Notes: generated from the sequence alone by a model not told the origin. A stretch of DNA of 64,000 nucleotides from Paraburkholderia sp. Tr-20389 (GCF_017104565.1 NZ_JAAGPD010000016.1:1-64000); one strand, 5' to 3'. Positions 43,803 through 53,731 are shown, counted from the stretch's first letter. Translations and numbers: made by a program.

Positions 43803-44705
43803 ATGGTCCACAAACTAAAGGGTGTGCTGGCGGCGCAAGTCGCAACGAAAATTGCGGAGCTTGCACGCCAGCGATCAATGCATGTTGGCGATCCTCTGCG
43901 CGAAGTTGTACTTGCGAGCGAGCTGGGCTTATCTCGCACACCGGTTAGACGCGGTCTTACCCTTCTTACGCAATATGGAATAGCCGTAAAGTCGGATAGG
44001 ACAGTCCGGCTCGCGATAGAAGGCGAGCAGATTGATCTATCCACCCTGCCGTTCGGTGATGACCCGCTTGAAGACCTGTATCTGCGGATCGCGGCGGATT
44101 GTGCTTCAGGGGTGATCGCGGAGGAATTCTCAGAGGCGGAACTGATTCGCAAACTGAACGTATCGAGAGGAAAACTGCTGAAGGTGTTGGGCCGACTGGC
44201 CAATGACGGCATGGTTAACAGGAAGGCTGGACATGGCTGGCGCATCAGCCCTTTCCTGCGAGACGTCAACGCTCACATCGAGAGCTATCGATTCCGGATG
44301 TCTATTGAGCCGGCAGCGATCATGGAGCCTGATTTTCGAATCGACACATCGGCGTTCAAGGAAATCCGTAGCGTGCAGATGGCCATGCTGGAGCGAGAAG
44401 CGATTCCGGCGGAAGAGGTTTTTGAAAACGGATGTCGGTTCCACGAAATGTTAGTCCGATGCTCCGGCAACCGGTTTTTCATTGAGGCCGTCGAACGTCA
44501 GAATCAACTCCGAAGGTTCATCGAATATCACGCTGCGCCGGAGCACTGTGTGCTCACAAAGCAGTGTAAGGAACACCTCGAGATCTTGGATCTTATCGAG
44601 AGTGGCAGCCGCGAGCACGCTTCTGCGTTTATGCGGCGACATCTCGATGTCGCGAGCAAGGATAAGGACGGACAGCCGGTCGAGGGTATCGGGCCGCAGT
44701 TTTAG
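43803..44705 (+). CDS. GntR/FCD-type regulator with two winged helices (copy 2)
   Basis: This encodes 300 residues. The ATG at 43803 is chosen because the protein then aligns without gaps from its first residue with the copy at 57523 (both reach QVA.KI after 12 residues). An upstream frame adds 63 doubtful residues. The first winged helix is at about 12-70 (LREVVLASELGLSRTPVRRG), the second at about 85-145 (FSEAELIRKLNVSRGKLLKV, NDGMVNRKAGHGWRI). The FCD-like helical domain has FRMSIEPAAIMEPDFRI and FHEMLVRCSGNRFFIEAVER. Operators F and G lie upstream. Confidence 0.87.
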   Translation: MVHKLKGVLAAQVATKIAELARQRSMHVGDPLREVVLASELGLSRTPVRRGLTLLTQYGIAVKSDRTVRLAIEGEQIDLSTLPFGDDPLEDLYLRIAADCASGVIAEEFSEAELIRKLNVSRGKLLKVLGRLANDGMVNRKAGHGWRISPFLRDVNAHIESYRFRMSIEPAAIMEPDFRIDTSAFKEIRSVQMAMLEREAIPAEEVFENGCRFHEMLVRCSGNRFFIEAVERQNQLRRFIEYHAAPEHCVLTKQCKEHLEILDLIESGSREHASAFMRRHLDVASKDKDGQPVEGIGPQF

Positions 44706-44978
44706 TTCACGAGGTAATTTTCCTCCCGTAGACGAATTCGCTCGGTGCCGTCGGTGCGAGAGGAGATGCTCCAGGCACCGGTGTTGCCTTGTCCACGCAG
44801 GGAGTTTGTGAGCAGCGGTCAAAGAAAGCGTGTGTTTTTTGCGTGACGGGTTCTTCTGCCTCAATCGTCAGTCCAGGCGGACAAAGCGGCCGATGCCGTC
44901 TAGATCCAGTCGGACGGTGACTAGTTGAATGGATCTCGCGCAATCCGCTAACGTAACTAGATTAAGGAAAAAGAACTA

Positions 44979-46310
44979 ATGATGCTTACCGCCATCGGCT
45001 TGTCAGCGATGTTGCTCGTAGTCTACGCCTTAGTGAAAGGAAAGGCCGCGCCTCTCGTCGTGTTGACACTGGTCCCGATCGGGGCCGCCGCGCTCGCGGG
45101 CTTTGGTCCTCAGCAAATAAGCGACTTCGCCAACAAAGGGGCTCTTTCCGTAGCGCCAATAGCGAGTCTGTTCATCTTCGCAATTCTGTTTTTTTCAACG
45201 GTGCGAGAGGCCGGCATATTCGAGCCTTTGGTAAAAGCGCTCCTCCGGTTCGCAGGAGATCGTGTCGTCAGAGTCACGGTGGCAACTTCGCTTGTCGCTA
45301 TGATCGCGCATCTCGAGGGCATCGGCGCAGCGACTTTTCTTATAGCAATCCCAGCCTTTCTGCCCGTCTACCGTCGGCTGCGCATGAGCGAATACGATCT
45401 CTTGCTCATTACCGGCCTATCGGCAGGGGTCGTCAACTTTGCCCCGTGGGGTGGCCCTATCGGGCGGGCGGCGCTGGCGATGCACCTGAATCCAGTTGAG
45501 CTTTGGACAGGGTTGATTCCTGTCCAACTCGTTGGGGTCGTGTGCGCTCTGACCGTCGCGTTCATGGTCGGAAAACGCGCCGAGCGCAATCTCGCGTTGA
45601 CGACGCCTGAATCAGTCAGCGTTGATCAGGGCGCTATTGATACCGAGTCTCCCTCGCCCGTGAAGGGTGCCGCGCGTGCGGATATGCGTACGGGACGCGC
45701 TATGTATTGGTGCAATGTAGCGTTGACGGTCGGCGCCATCGCATGCCTTGTGCTGACACACATATCGCCGACTATTGTATTTCTTTGTGCTCTCGCTGTA
45801 GCTCTGTTGCTGAACTTTCGAACACCGCAAGCCCAACTCGCGCAGATAAAAGGGCATGCCTCGGAGGCGCTGACAATGGGCGCACTGATGTTCGCCGCAG
45901 GTTGCTTTTTAGGTGTGATGGACGGTTCCGGCATGCTGCCCCGGATCTCCGCAGCCCTTACCAATTTGATGCCGGGTTTCGTCGGTCCTTATATCCATAT
46001 TCTCATAGGCTCAGTGTCGCTTTTTATTGGCGCATTGTTCAGCCCGGACCCGTTCTACCTTGGTCTTATGCCAATGGTGGACGGCATCGCACGCGCGCAT
46101 GGCGTCCCATCCGATTCGGTAGCACGAGCGATGATGATCGGCGAAAGTATCGGTTTCTCAATTAGCCCGGCTGTGCCAACCGCATACCTGGCTGCGGGAC
46201 TGGCGGGATGTGAGATTGGCGAGTTCATGCGCCGCTCCCTGTTCACCGTATGGGTGGTCAGTTTGATCATGGTCGGCTCGGCCGTGCTGTTTGGGATCGT
46301 GAAGGTATAG
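44979..46310 (+). CDS. CitMHS-family citrate:metal/proton symporter
   Basis: This encodes 443 residues with AAGGA 11 nt before the ATG. About twelve hydrophobic segments are seen. Family blocks are SLFIFAILFFSTVREAGIFE, AHLEGIGAATFLIAIPAFLP, VNFAPWGGPIGRAALAMHLN and GALFSPDPFYLGLMPMVDGI. CitMHS proteins import metal-citrate complexes or related tricarboxylates with protons. A large central hydrophilic loop (about residues 210-240) is normal. It precedes the hydrolase gene by 2 bp, so the two are co-transcribed. No copy of the palindrome lies directly upstream, so it may be driven from the GntR gene 273 bp away. Confidence 0.88.
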   Translation: MMLTAIGLSAMLLVVYALVKGKAAPLVVLTLVPIGAAALAGFGPQQISDFANKGALSVAPIASLFIFAILFFSTVREAGIFEPLVKALLRFAGDRVVRVTVATSLVAMIAHLEGIGAATFLIAIPAFLPVYRRLRMSEYDLLLITGLSAGVVNFAPWGGPIGRAALAMHLNPVELWTGLIPVQLVGVVCALTVAFMVGKRAERNLALTTPESVSVDQGAIDTESPSPVKGAARADMRTGRAMYWCNVALTVGAIACLVLTHISPTIVFLCALAVALLLNFRTPQAQLAQIKGHASEALTMGALMFAAGCFLGVMDGSGMLPRISAALTNLMPGFVGPYIHILIGSVSLFIGALFSPDPFYLGLMPMVDGIARAHGVPSDSVARAMMIGESIGFSISPAVPTAYLAAGLAGCEIGEFMRRSLFTVWVVSLIMVGSAVLFGIVKV

Positions 46311-46312
46311 CC

Positions 46313-47077
46313 ATGTCGATCCTGTATCCCGTCTCCGAAAAGTTGAGCCTCACTGCAGCTCTCGAACCACGCAAGCGCACAATTCTTTGCATTCCCGGAA
46401 CGTTGATCTCGCCGCGTATCTTTGAGGCGTATGCCGGGCCGAAGGGCTTCCAACTAGCGGCAGTCTCGTGGATGACAGAATCAGGACCGTGGGACATCGA
46501 GGGTGTTGCGTCAAAAATTCTAGCGTTGATCGATCGACTGGAACTCCCCGAAGTGTTTCTGGTTGGGCATTCGGCGGGCGGGGCAATCTGCCTGAGCGTA
46601 GCCCTACGCAGAAAGCTCGCCGGTTTGGTTCTGTCGAATACCGGCGCGAACACGGCCACTCACGGTGATCCCAACTATCCCCAGCGTATTCTGGTTTCGT
46701 GGGACGAGACGATGCGAAGGGCTCAAATCAGGAGATGCTTCGTCAGGATGCCTCCTACCGAATCGCTCCAGATGCTTGACGAGTATGCAGACAGGTGCCC
46801 CAGAGACGGCGTTTTCGCCGCAGCGACCAGCCTTCGCCGGCTCGATTTCGCGCCGTCGCTGGCACAGATCGATTGTCCTGTTTTGCTTGCGTTCGGCAGG
46901 CTTGATCCTGTTCGAACTGAACGAGACGTTGAAGCCCTCAGAAGCGGAATCGCTGAGGCATCCATAGCGATGCTCGATGCAGGCCACACGCCGATGATGG
47001 AAGCATCGCATGACTGGAATAGCGCCGTGAATTCGTGGATTTCGTCGATCGACTCGCTTAAGCATCGACCCTGCTAA
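46313..47077 (+). CDS. Alpha/beta-fold hydrolase
   Basis: This encodes 254 residues, start ATG 46313, two nt after the carrier gene. It has the nucleophile elbow VGHSAGGA (Ser of G-H-S-A-G), an early oxyanion region ILCIPGTLISPRIFEAYAGP, an acid in VLLAFGRLDPVRTE and the catalytic His in LDAGHTPMMEASHDW. Cytosolic, no signal peptide. It could be an esterase, thioesterase or C-C hydrolase. The tight link to a citrate-type carrier suggests it acts on the imported acid or its ester or lactone. The exact reaction is unknown. Confidence 0.85.
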   Translation: MSILYPVSEKLSLTAALEPRKRTILCIPGTLISPRIFEAYAGPKGFQLAAVSWMTESGPWDIEGVASKILALIDRLELPEVFLVGHSAGGAICLSVALRRKLAGLVLSNTGANTATHGDPNYPQRILVSWDETMRRAQIRRCFVRMPPTESLQMLDEYADRCPRDGVFAAATSLRRLDFAPSLAQIDCPVLLAFGRLDPVRTERDVEALRSGIAEASIAMLDAGHTPMMEASHDWNSAVNSWISSIDSLKHRPC

Positions 47078-47127
47078 CGCATTTCACCGATCGTGTTGCC
47101 GTTCCTTTTTGCGAGCTAAGGATAACG

Positions 47128-47335
47128 ATGAAATACCGCTGCAAGCTCGATTCATACCGAAGCTGGCAACTTTGGGGGTTGGCGAGGGTTGCTGATGTCC
47201 GTTGCGGGAGTCGGACTCTGGTGCGTTTCCAACGGGGCATTCTCCCTTGACGATAAAGAGCCGGTGGCTGTAGCGGCCGTGCTAGTGGGCGTTTTTGCGA
47301 CAGCGTGCTCGGGGCACGGGCTTCGCCATCGGTAA
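47128..47335 (+). pseudogene. Frameshifted small membrane protein
   Basis: ATG at 47128 after AAGGATA opens MKYRCKLDSYRSWQLWG and then shifts frame at a GGGGG run (47174-47178). Dropping one G gives WRGLLMSVAGVGLWCVSNGA, FSLDDKEPVAVAAVLVGVFA and TACSGHGLRHR to TAA at 47335. The restored chain of about 69 residues has two hydrophobic segments, as expected of a small membrane protein. The homopolymer suggests a real frameshift, phase variation or a sequencing error. The family is not recognised. Confidence 0.4.
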
Positions 47336-47436
47336 GCTGCATATCGATACCCGTCTGACTCGTTTCGAGTCAGCTGTTACTTTGTATTTGAAGACTTCTC
47401 CACGTCGGCTCGATTTAGTACTTTCTCGAGCCATTA

Positions 47437-47462
47437 ACCCGGCACCGCCGGGTCTTTTTTTT
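47437..47462 (+). terminator. Intrinsic terminator just upstream of the DapA-family gene
   Basis: The stem ACCCGGC-ACC-GCCGGGT is followed by C and eight T. It ends only 19 bp before the ATG at 47482. It could end the transcript from the left, or act as an attenuator in the leader of the downstream gene. Confidence 0.85.
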
Positions 47463-47481
47463 GGTTCCTTTGTAGATTGTT

Positions 47482-48387
47482 ATGTCGATTTTTTCCGGAA
47501 TATGGATTCCACTCGTAACGCCGTTCGACGGCCACTCTGTCGATCACGTTTCCCTTGACAGGCTGGTGCGCTACTACGCCGGCGCTGGCGTGTCTGGTTT
47601 TGTCGCGCTTGGCACCACCGGCGAGCCTGCCGGCCTTAGTGAAGAGGAGCAGACCGCGGTGCTTTCGACTGTGATTACTGCAGCCGGCACCCTGCCTGTA
47701 GTCGCTGGCGTGAGCGGGAATAACACGACGTCTGTTTGCGAGAAACTGGAAGCTCTCAACGACAAGTCGATCGCGGGAGTGCTGGCAGCCGCACCATACT
47801 ACATCCGTCCGTCGCAAGCGGGCATAGTTGGTCATTTTGAGGCGATTGCCGATAAAAGCCGCGTGCCTGTCATCCTCTACGACATTCCCGCGCGAACTGG
47901 CGTCCGCCTTGAATTGCCGACGCTGTTGGAGCTTGCAGGACACGAGCGCATCGTGGCCCTGAAGGATTGTGGCGGCGAACTGGACAAGACGCTGGCGCTT
48001 ATTCTTGACGGTCGCTTGCAAGTGCTGTGCGGTGAGGATCTCGAGATGTTCGGCGCATTGTGCGTGGGCGCGAGCGGGGCAATCGCCGCATCTGCCCATC
48101 TTTTGCCGGAGCGGTTTGTCGCAATGGCGCGTGCGCTGGAGGAAGGGCGATTAGCCGATGCGCGCGTGCTGTGGCATGCACTTGTTCCGCTTGTGCGAGC
48201 AAGCTTCGCTGAACCAAATCCCGGTCCGGTCAAAGCGGCGCTCGCGCGATGCGGCTTGATCCGGAACGAGCTCCGCCCCCCTATGACGCCCGTGAGTGAC
48301 GAACTCATTGCAACGTGGGATGAGATGTTCAAGGCTTCCGGGCAGCGTGAGCTCTTCCGCTGGAACAGGGAAACCGCGATCGGCTAA
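47482..48387 (+). CDS. DapA-family synthase/lyase (4-hydroxytetrahydrodipicolinate synthase-like)
   Basis: This encodes 301 residues. All core residues of DapA are present: GTTGEPAGLS (T45/T46), YDIPARTG (Y133, R138) and the Schiff-base K161 in IVALKDCGG. The protein is therefore much closer to a true dihydrodipicolinate synthase than the one at 7353. It could still be a catabolic paralogue such as a keto-acid aldolase. There is no clear ribosome-binding site before the ATG and a strong terminator sits 19 bp upstream, so expression may be conditional. No lysine pathway genes are near. A duplicate DapA serving the carboxylate cluster seems likelier. Confidence 0.82.
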   Translation: MSIFSGIWIPLVTPFDGHSVDHVSLDRLVRYYAGAGVSGFVALGTTGEPAGLSEEEQTAVLSTVITAAGTLPVVAGVSGNNTTSVCEKLEALNDKSIAGVLAAAPYYIRPSQAGIVGHFEAIADKSRVPVILYDIPARTGVRLELPTLLELAGHERIVALKDCGGELDKTLALILDGRLQVLCGEDLEMFGALCVGASGAIAASAHLLPERFVAMARALEEGRLADARVLWHALVPLVRASFAEPNPGPVKAALARCGLIRNELRPPMTPVSDELIATWDEMFKASGQRELFRWNRETAIG

Positions 48388-48580
48388 ATGCCCGAAGAGT
48401 ACCTGTTGCAGCGCCGCTACATGGGGTCGCGGCGGGCCCCATGTGCGCACTGCCATGCGAGAGTGTCGTAGGGGTCAGGTTGAAAGCGGTATGCGGGCAG
48501 CATCTGCCTTTGCATCGGCATCTAGGGCTGCGTACTAAAGCAGGGCGCGGGGCGTATCGTGTGTACGCTTAAAAGCCGGA

Positions 48581-50254
48581 TCAGAACCTGTCCCACTCCG
48601 TACTGGCCGATTCATGCGCTGCTGCTGTGTCCTCGCGGGCACGGCGCTGGCTTGAGAGAGACACTCCTACCGACTGCGTACGGCGGCTTGAACGCGGTGC
48701 TTGTTGCGGAGACGGGTCGTCACCGCTCAATTTGAACACCGCTACTGCGGCGCGAAGACCGTCTGCCTGCGTTTCGAGCGATTGCGCGGCAGCGGCGGCC
48801 TCCTCGACCAACGCTGCGTTTTGCTGGGTAACCTCGTCCATCTGTGTGACAGCTCGCCCGACCTGATCTATTCCGCTACTCTGTTCTTGGGAGGCGGCTG
48901 AGATTTCACCCATGATGTCGGTGACGCGTCGGACCGCGGTTATGATTTCCGTCATCGTGCGTCCCGCGTCGTCGACCAAGGTCGAGCCCGCCTTGACGCG
49001 CTCCACTGAAATTTCGATGAGCTCTTTGATCTCTTTGGCAGCACCGGACGAGCGCTGTGCCAAGGAGCGGACTTCGCCAGCGACGACGGCAAAGCCGCGG
49101 CCCTCTTCGCCAGCCCGTGCGGCCTCGACGGCCGCGTTAAGCGCCAGTATGTTGGTCTGAAAGGCGATGCTTTCGATGATGCTGATGATGTCGGCGATCT
49201 TCTCGGAGCTTGCAGTAATATCACTCATAGTCGTGACCACCTGGGAAACGACGTGGCTACCACGGTCCGCGACATCCGAAGCATTGGCCGCGAGGACGCT
49301 TGCCTGTCGGGCATTGTCCGCGTTTTGTCTCACTGTGCCCGTGATCTCTTCCATGCTCGACGCAGTTTCCTGGAGCGCTGCGGCCTGTTCTTCCGTTCTG
49401 CTCGACAGGTCAAGATTGCCGGCCGCGATTTGGCGCGTGGCAGAGGCGATCGCTTCCGTGCCTTTACGGACTAAATTAACGGTGTCAACCAAACCGCTTT
49501 GCATCTTTGCGATCCCGCGCAGCAAATGACCCATTTCGTCGTTGGTGGACGCCTCGATATTCACACGCAGGTCACCGGACGCGATAGTGTCAAATTGCTC
49601 GAGCGCGGTCTCGATAGGACGTGAAATCCGTCGGCGCAGGCTAGCCCACGAGATCCCGGCAGAAAAAATTCCGATAAGAATTGCACAGATATTGAGTGTT
49701 CGAAAGGCAGTGTATTGCGCATGCCCTTGCTCGTAGGACTCTTTTGCATCGTCGATCTGACGTTGCCGCAGCGCGTCGCCTGAGTCTTCGAGCTTTGAAT
49801 AATCGTCCTGAACAGCGCTGGCAATCGCTGCTGCCTTGTCGTGGTCGTTCGCGCGCACCGCTGCATAACCTTGGTCGAGCATACGGAGCAGGCTGATGCG
49901 TTGCGCATTGAATGCGTCGGCCTGCGCCTTTTCCTCAGGCGATGCAGGCAAGGCTGCGTATGCGTTCCACGCCTCATCGGATTTCTTCCGCAGTGCCGCG
50001 GAGTGCGCGATGGCGTCGTCTACTGCTAAAGAGTTCGAACTCAGGACAGCCCGATCAAGTGAAAGACGTTCTCGGCCAACATAAGTAACGGCGTCGCTTA
50101 CCTCAACCGCACTGGGCAACTGGTTCCTGAAAAGATCGAGATTGTTCGAATCGGCATTTTGCATGCCAATCAGTCCGGTAATGCCAACGGCTGCAAGCAG
50201 AGCGCTGAGGAAAGCCATGACCAGTGCGAGGCGGCCTTTGATTGTAGTGAACAC
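48581..50254 (-). CDS. Methyl-accepting chemotaxis protein, four-helix-bundle sensor, tethered C-terminus
   Basis: This encodes 557 residues from GTG at 50254. A first membrane helix (about 8-30) is followed by a periplasmic four-helix-bundle (Tar-like) sensor of about 160 residues, a second helix (about 188-206), HAMP and the signalling domain with [21 protein letters not shown] basic, Ser/Ala-rich tail ends in EWDRF, which fits the xWxxF pentapeptide that tethers CheR/CheB. The chemoreceptor at 33061 lacks this tail. Ligand unknown. It stands alone, convergent with the DapA-family gene. Confidence 0.92.
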   Translation of the reverse strand: MFTTIKGRLALVMAFLSALLAAVGITGLIGMQNADSNNLDLFRNQLPSAVEVSDAVTYVGRERLSLDRAVLSSNSLAVDDAIAHSAALRKKSDEAWNAYAALPASPEEKAQADAFNAQRISLLRMLDQGYAAVRANDHDKAAAIASAVQDDYSKLEDSGDALRQRQIDDAKESYEQGHAQYTAFRTLNICAILIGIFSAGISWASLRRRISRPIETALEQFDTIASGDLRVNIEASTNDEMGHLLRGIAKMQSGLVDTVNLVRKGTEAIASATRQIAAGNLDLSSRTEEQAAALQETASSMEEITGTVRQNADNARQASVLAANASDVADRGSHVVSQVVTTMSDITASSEKIADIISIIESIAFQTNILALNAAVEAARAGEEGRGFAVVAGEVRSLAQRSSGAAKEIKELIEISVERVKAGSTLVDDAGRTMTEIITAVRRVTDIMGEISAASQEQSSGIDQVGRAVTQMDEVTQQNAALVEEAAAAAQSLETQADGLRAAVAVFKLSGDDPSPQQAPRSSRRTQSVGVSLSSQRRAREDTAAAHESASTEWDRF

Positions 50255-50781
50255 GTACCGATTACCTGTGATTTTAAGGAGGATGAAGATGGCACATCGA
50301 GTCAGCAGCTACATTTCAACCGATCAATGAAAACCACTGGATTGAATATCGGCTTACAACGGATATGCTGAAGGGAAGCGGGGAAGCATTTTTGATTATC
50401 GTTAAATGAGGTGAGTTGTTACTCGTTCTCTGGATGCTACCCGCACTAGCCAAACCGTCCATTCGAGTTCAACTTCACCTTCATCTTAGCCGGGAGGCTG
50501 TGGACAGTCGATCTCAATTCGAATCGTCGCTTCAAATCGCTTTGAATAGAATATTCCTCAGACGTTATAAGAAAAGAAGCAGAAGTATGAAATAATATTT
50601 ATCATCCGGTGATAGAAGCAAGCGACATTTCAATCGCATGTTCTTCGCGGTTTAATGGCCGCGAAGCTGCGCCGCGACGCACAGGCGTGGTCGAGAGCGT
50701 ATTCTGATCGTCGACTGCGCTAATGACCAAGCGGCTTGTCCTTGGTCCACGCTCAAGTTCAAGCCGGTCAGCCTCTGCGGT
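50255..50781. other. Gene-free stretch, 527 bp
   Basis: No gene is supported. The part around 50520-50640 is distinctly AT-rich and may hold the chemoreceptor promoter. No repeat or GntR-type palindrome was found. Confidence 0.4.
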
Positions 50782-51855
50782 TCAATTCATGCGCACGCAA
50801 GCTGCAACTTTCAGTGCGAACGCGTTGCATCCCGTCGTGCCGCCAAGATCGGCAGTTTGGTCTGCCGGGTTCCCGAGGACAGTGTCGACGGCCAGATCAA
50901 TAGCGGTAGCGGCTGCGATGAGACTCGGCTTTTGCCGGTACTCGCCGATCCAGCGTAAAAGCATACTGACCGAGAGAATCATCGACGTCGGATTTGCTTT
51001 GTCCTGGTCTTGAATATCGGGTGCAGAGCCGTGCTGCGCCTGCGCGCAACAGAGATGATCGCCGGCCATGATAGAGCCACCGAGACCAATGCTTCCGGAC
51101 AGCTCCGCGGCGAGATCGCTGAGGATGTCGCCATAAAAGTTCGTCGCGACGAGCACATCAAATGTTTCCGGATTACGCACGAGATGTGCAGTCGAAGCGT
51201 CTACGAGCATGTCGTTCAACTGCACTTCGGGGAAATCCTTGGCAACGTCGCGCACGCACTCGAGGAAAAGTCCGTCTGTCATGTGGAAGCTGTTCGACTT
51301 ATGGATGGCCGTCACTTTTTTTCTTCGCTTCATTGCCAGCTCGAACGCACGACGCGCTATGCGCTCGCTGCAATGACGGGTGATCTTTCGCACTGAAAGC
51401 GCCATATCCTTGGACGGCATCATCTCGCCCCAGCCGAGGTGCATATTACGGTCTGGATAAAAGCCCTCTGTCGCCTCGCGCATGATGACGAGGTCCATGC
51501 ACTTTCCTTCGCGCATGTTAGACCTGAGGAAAGTGCGGGTGCATGACGGTCGGACGTTGGCATAAAGGTCTAGTACGCATCGGAACGCGGCGGACACATT
51601 GCGGCCGCCTTTGTCGGGCGGTGGATAGTCGGCGTGCGAGACCGTTCCGAGAATCAAGCCGTCGTACATTGGCGCCCTTTCGAGGAGTTCGGGGCGCAGC
51701 GTCGTGCCGTATTTTTCAAGGCTAGCGAATCCGATGTCCTCGTAGTCGTACCGAAGGCCGAGGTTGAAGATTTTGTCGGCTCGATCGAGCACCTCGATAG
51801 ATGCGGCTACGATTTCGGGGCCGATCCCATCGCCGGGACAGACGAGAATGCGCAT
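50782..51855 (-). CDS. Isocitrate/isopropylmalate/tartrate dehydrogenase-family enzyme (copy 1)
   Basis: This encodes 357 residues. It has the beta-decarboxylating dehydrogenase plan: N-terminal LVCPGDGIGPEIVAASIEVL, IMREATEGFYPDR, Lys in VTAIHKSNSFHMTDG (near 186-200) and metal-binding Asp in ATNFYGDILSDLAAELSG, then HGSAPDIQDQDKANP. Members oxidise and often decarboxylate malate, tartrate, isopropylmalate or isocitrate. TEGFYPDR and HMTDG resemble tartrate/D-malate dehydrogenases more than LeuB. It lies downstream of and parallel to the 2-hydroxycarboxylate carrier gene, which supports a hydroxy-acid substrate. Confidence 0.86.
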   Translation of the reverse strand: MRILVCPGDGIGPEIVAASIEVLDRADKIFNLGLRYDYEDIGFASLEKYGTTLRPELLERAPMYDGLILGTVSHADYPPPDKGGRNVSAAFRCVLDLYANVRPSCTRTFLRSNMREGKCMDLVIMREATEGFYPDRNMHLGWGEMMPSKDMALSVRKITRHCSERIARRAFELAMKRRKKVTAIHKSNSFHMTDGLFLECVRDVAKDFPEVQLNDMLVDASTAHLVRNPETFDVLVATNFYGDILSDLAAELSGSIGLGGSIMAGDHLCCAQAQHGSAPDIQDQDKANPTSMILSVSMLLRWIGEYRQKPSLIAAATAIDLAVDTVLGNPADQTADLGGTTGCNAFALKVAACVRMN

Positions 51856-52112
51856 GAAGGATTACCTGTTAGATGAGGGTGTTAGGAAGACTTGATCGGC
51901 GACCTGACTGGCCACCGAGGCTAGCGGCTGCAGAATGCGCCGCAAACGGACCACGCTGGCATGGCTTTGACCCAACTCGGGATCTACAACGTGAATGTTG
52001 GGCGCGACTTCGAAGGACTGAATCCAGTTAAAGCTTATCTCGATGCTGTGGCATATCGCAGTGATCAGTCGACGTAATCGAGTGTGAGAAGGTCGCAGGT
52101 TCTTAAATGCCG

Positions 52113-52135
52113 ACGGCCAGCTTATCGCTGGCCGT
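52113..52135 (-). terminator. Hairpin after the 2-hydroxycarboxylate carrier gene
   Basis: The arms ACGGCCAGC / GCTGGCCGT form a 9-bp stem with a 5-nt loop just past the carrier stop. There is no U-tract, so termination efficiency is uncertain. Confidence 0.45.
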
Positions 52136-52144
52136 GATTGGAAT

Positions 52145-53491
52145 TTACGAAAGTCGCGAGAGGATCAGCAACGTTATAGTCACAGTGATTGCCCCTCCTA
52201 TCCGTGTCGCAATTTGCGCAAAAGGCATCAGGCTCATCCGGTTACATGCTGTGAGGATGGCAACGTCGCCAGTTCCGCCTTGGCCGCTGTGGCAAGCATT
52301 GACGATAGCCGTGTCGATTGGGTACATCTTGAGCCACTTACCGACGACATAGCCAGTGCTCATCAGTGCTGCGACGGTGCAGGCAATTGTGACGACGTTC
52401 GCTACGTTGATCGCGGCCATCAGCTTGTCCCATGGGGTCATAGCAGTGCCGATCGCAAACAGCAGAGGATATGTCACCGCGGTCGAAAAGAATTGGTAGA
52501 CGATCTTTGCTCCGCCTTCGAGATTCGGCGATACGAGGCGTGTGACCTTAATGAACACCGCTACGAATAGCATTGCGACGGGAGCGGGAAGGCCAAGCAC
52601 CCGGTGGCCCAGCAACCCGACGAGGTAGAGGCTGATTGCAGTAATTGCAGCTGCTGCGACGGTATTTACGTCTGGCGTGGTCGGTGCAGCTTCAAACCGA
52701 GGTGTCTTCGGGATGTCCTGTGCGGGCTGGAGTGTCCCGCGGCCCGTGAGATGCGGCCGCTTTTCCCCAATCCAGCTTAGCAGCCCGGAGAACAGAATGG
52801 CGCAAAGGCTGCCGATCATTACTGCGGGAAGAACCTCAGCAAAGACGGGACCTTGGGGAATATTCAGGATTTCAGAATAACCAACGGACAAGGGAATCGC
52901 ACCCTCTCCGACGCCTCCTGCCATGATCGGAATGACGATATACAGCAACGTATGCTTTGTTCCCAAACCGAGTAGCGTGCCGACGGTGGTTCCGACGATT
53001 CCGGCCACGATAGACCCAGCGGCGAGGGGGAAGAATATTTTTGCGAAGCCTCGTATCAGGACCTGACGGTCCATGCTGAAGATGCTCCCCACGATGATCG
53101 ACGCAATAAAGAGATACATGAAATTGCTGACTTGGGTGAAATTGGTCACCATGCCGAGCAATTTTTCCGGAAGCAGATGATGGAACGCGAGGAATGACGG
53201 AAGAAAGGTCGCAACGATAGCCGCCGATCCGATTTTGTTGAAGAACGGAAGGCGCTTCCCGAGTTCGGCGCATGTGAAGCCGCAAAGCACCAGAACGGCG
53301 ATCGCCATGGATATCTCGCCTGGCACCTTTCCAGTGATCACGAAGCCGGCGACCAGTGCCAGCAGCAGAAGATAGATCGGAAGAGGGATGATGCCGACCC
53401 TGATCTCGACGATCGCCCACCATCCGAACGGCCAGAACGAAGTACGTTCCGTTTCAGCCTGGCTAGATGCCAGGTCTCGCGTTTGTTGCAT
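52145..53491 (-). CDS. 2-hydroxycarboxylate transporter (CCS/2-HCT family)
   Basis: This encodes 448 residues from ATG at 53491 after GGAGACG; a longer start at 53602 lacks a site. It has the two family signatures: IMAGGVGEGAIPLSVGYSEI in the first half and ACHSGQGGTGDVAILTAC in the second, each a reentrant GGxG loop. About eleven hydrophobic segments are seen. Relatives (CitS, MalP, CimH) import citrate, malate or lactate with sodium or protons. Operators H and I lie upstream, and a dehydrogenase of the tartrate/malate type lies downstream. Together they suggest uptake and oxidation of a 2-hydroxy acid. Confidence 0.9.
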   Translation of the reverse strand: MQQTRDLASSQAETERTSFWPFGWWAIVEIRVGIIPLPIYLLLLALVAGFVITGKVPGEISMAIAVLVLCGFTCAELGKRLPFFNKIGSAAIVATFLPSFLAFHHLLPEKLLGMVTNFTQVSNFMYLFIASIIVGSIFSMDRQVLIRGFAKIFFPLAAGSIVAGIVGTTVGTLLGLGTKHTLLYIVIPIMAGGVGEGAIPLSVGYSEILNIPQGPVFAEVLPAVMIGSLCAILFSGLLSWIGEKRPHLTGRGTLQPAQDIPKTPRFEAAPTTPDVNTVAAAAITAISLYLVGLLGHRVLGLPAPVAMLFVAVFIKVTRLVSPNLEGGAKIVYQFFSTAVTYPLLFAIGTAMTPWDKLMAAINVANVVTIACTVAALMSTGYVVGKWLKMYPIDTAIVNACHSGQGGTGDVAILTACNRMSLMPFAQIATRIGGAITVTITLLILSRLS

Positions 53492-53626
53492 TGGTCGTCT
53501 CCTTAATTCGACTTCGTTCACGAACAACGGGCGCGGAGCGACGGGACCTTCGCGAGACTGTCGGCAGCGGACTCTCTGCAGGCAGACCGTTTCGGCACTC
53601 ATTCACGCGATCCGACGTTTCTCACA

Positions 53627-53648
53627 GCGTTTTATGATCATAAAACGC
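53627..53648. promoter_or_regulatory. GntR-type palindrome H (perfect copy)
   Basis: The left arm GCGTTTTATGA and right arm TCATAAAACGC are exact complements over 22 bp. It lies 136 bp upstream of the 2-hydroxycarboxylate carrier start. This is the best copy of the set and defines the consensus. Confidence 0.8.
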
Positions 53649-53731
53649 AAAGCGCAGACGTTGGGATCGGTGTTTACACGGGTGTTTGCGGCTATCGGGC
53701 TAGATCATGAAGAAGTTCGCTCGCTGTAAAT

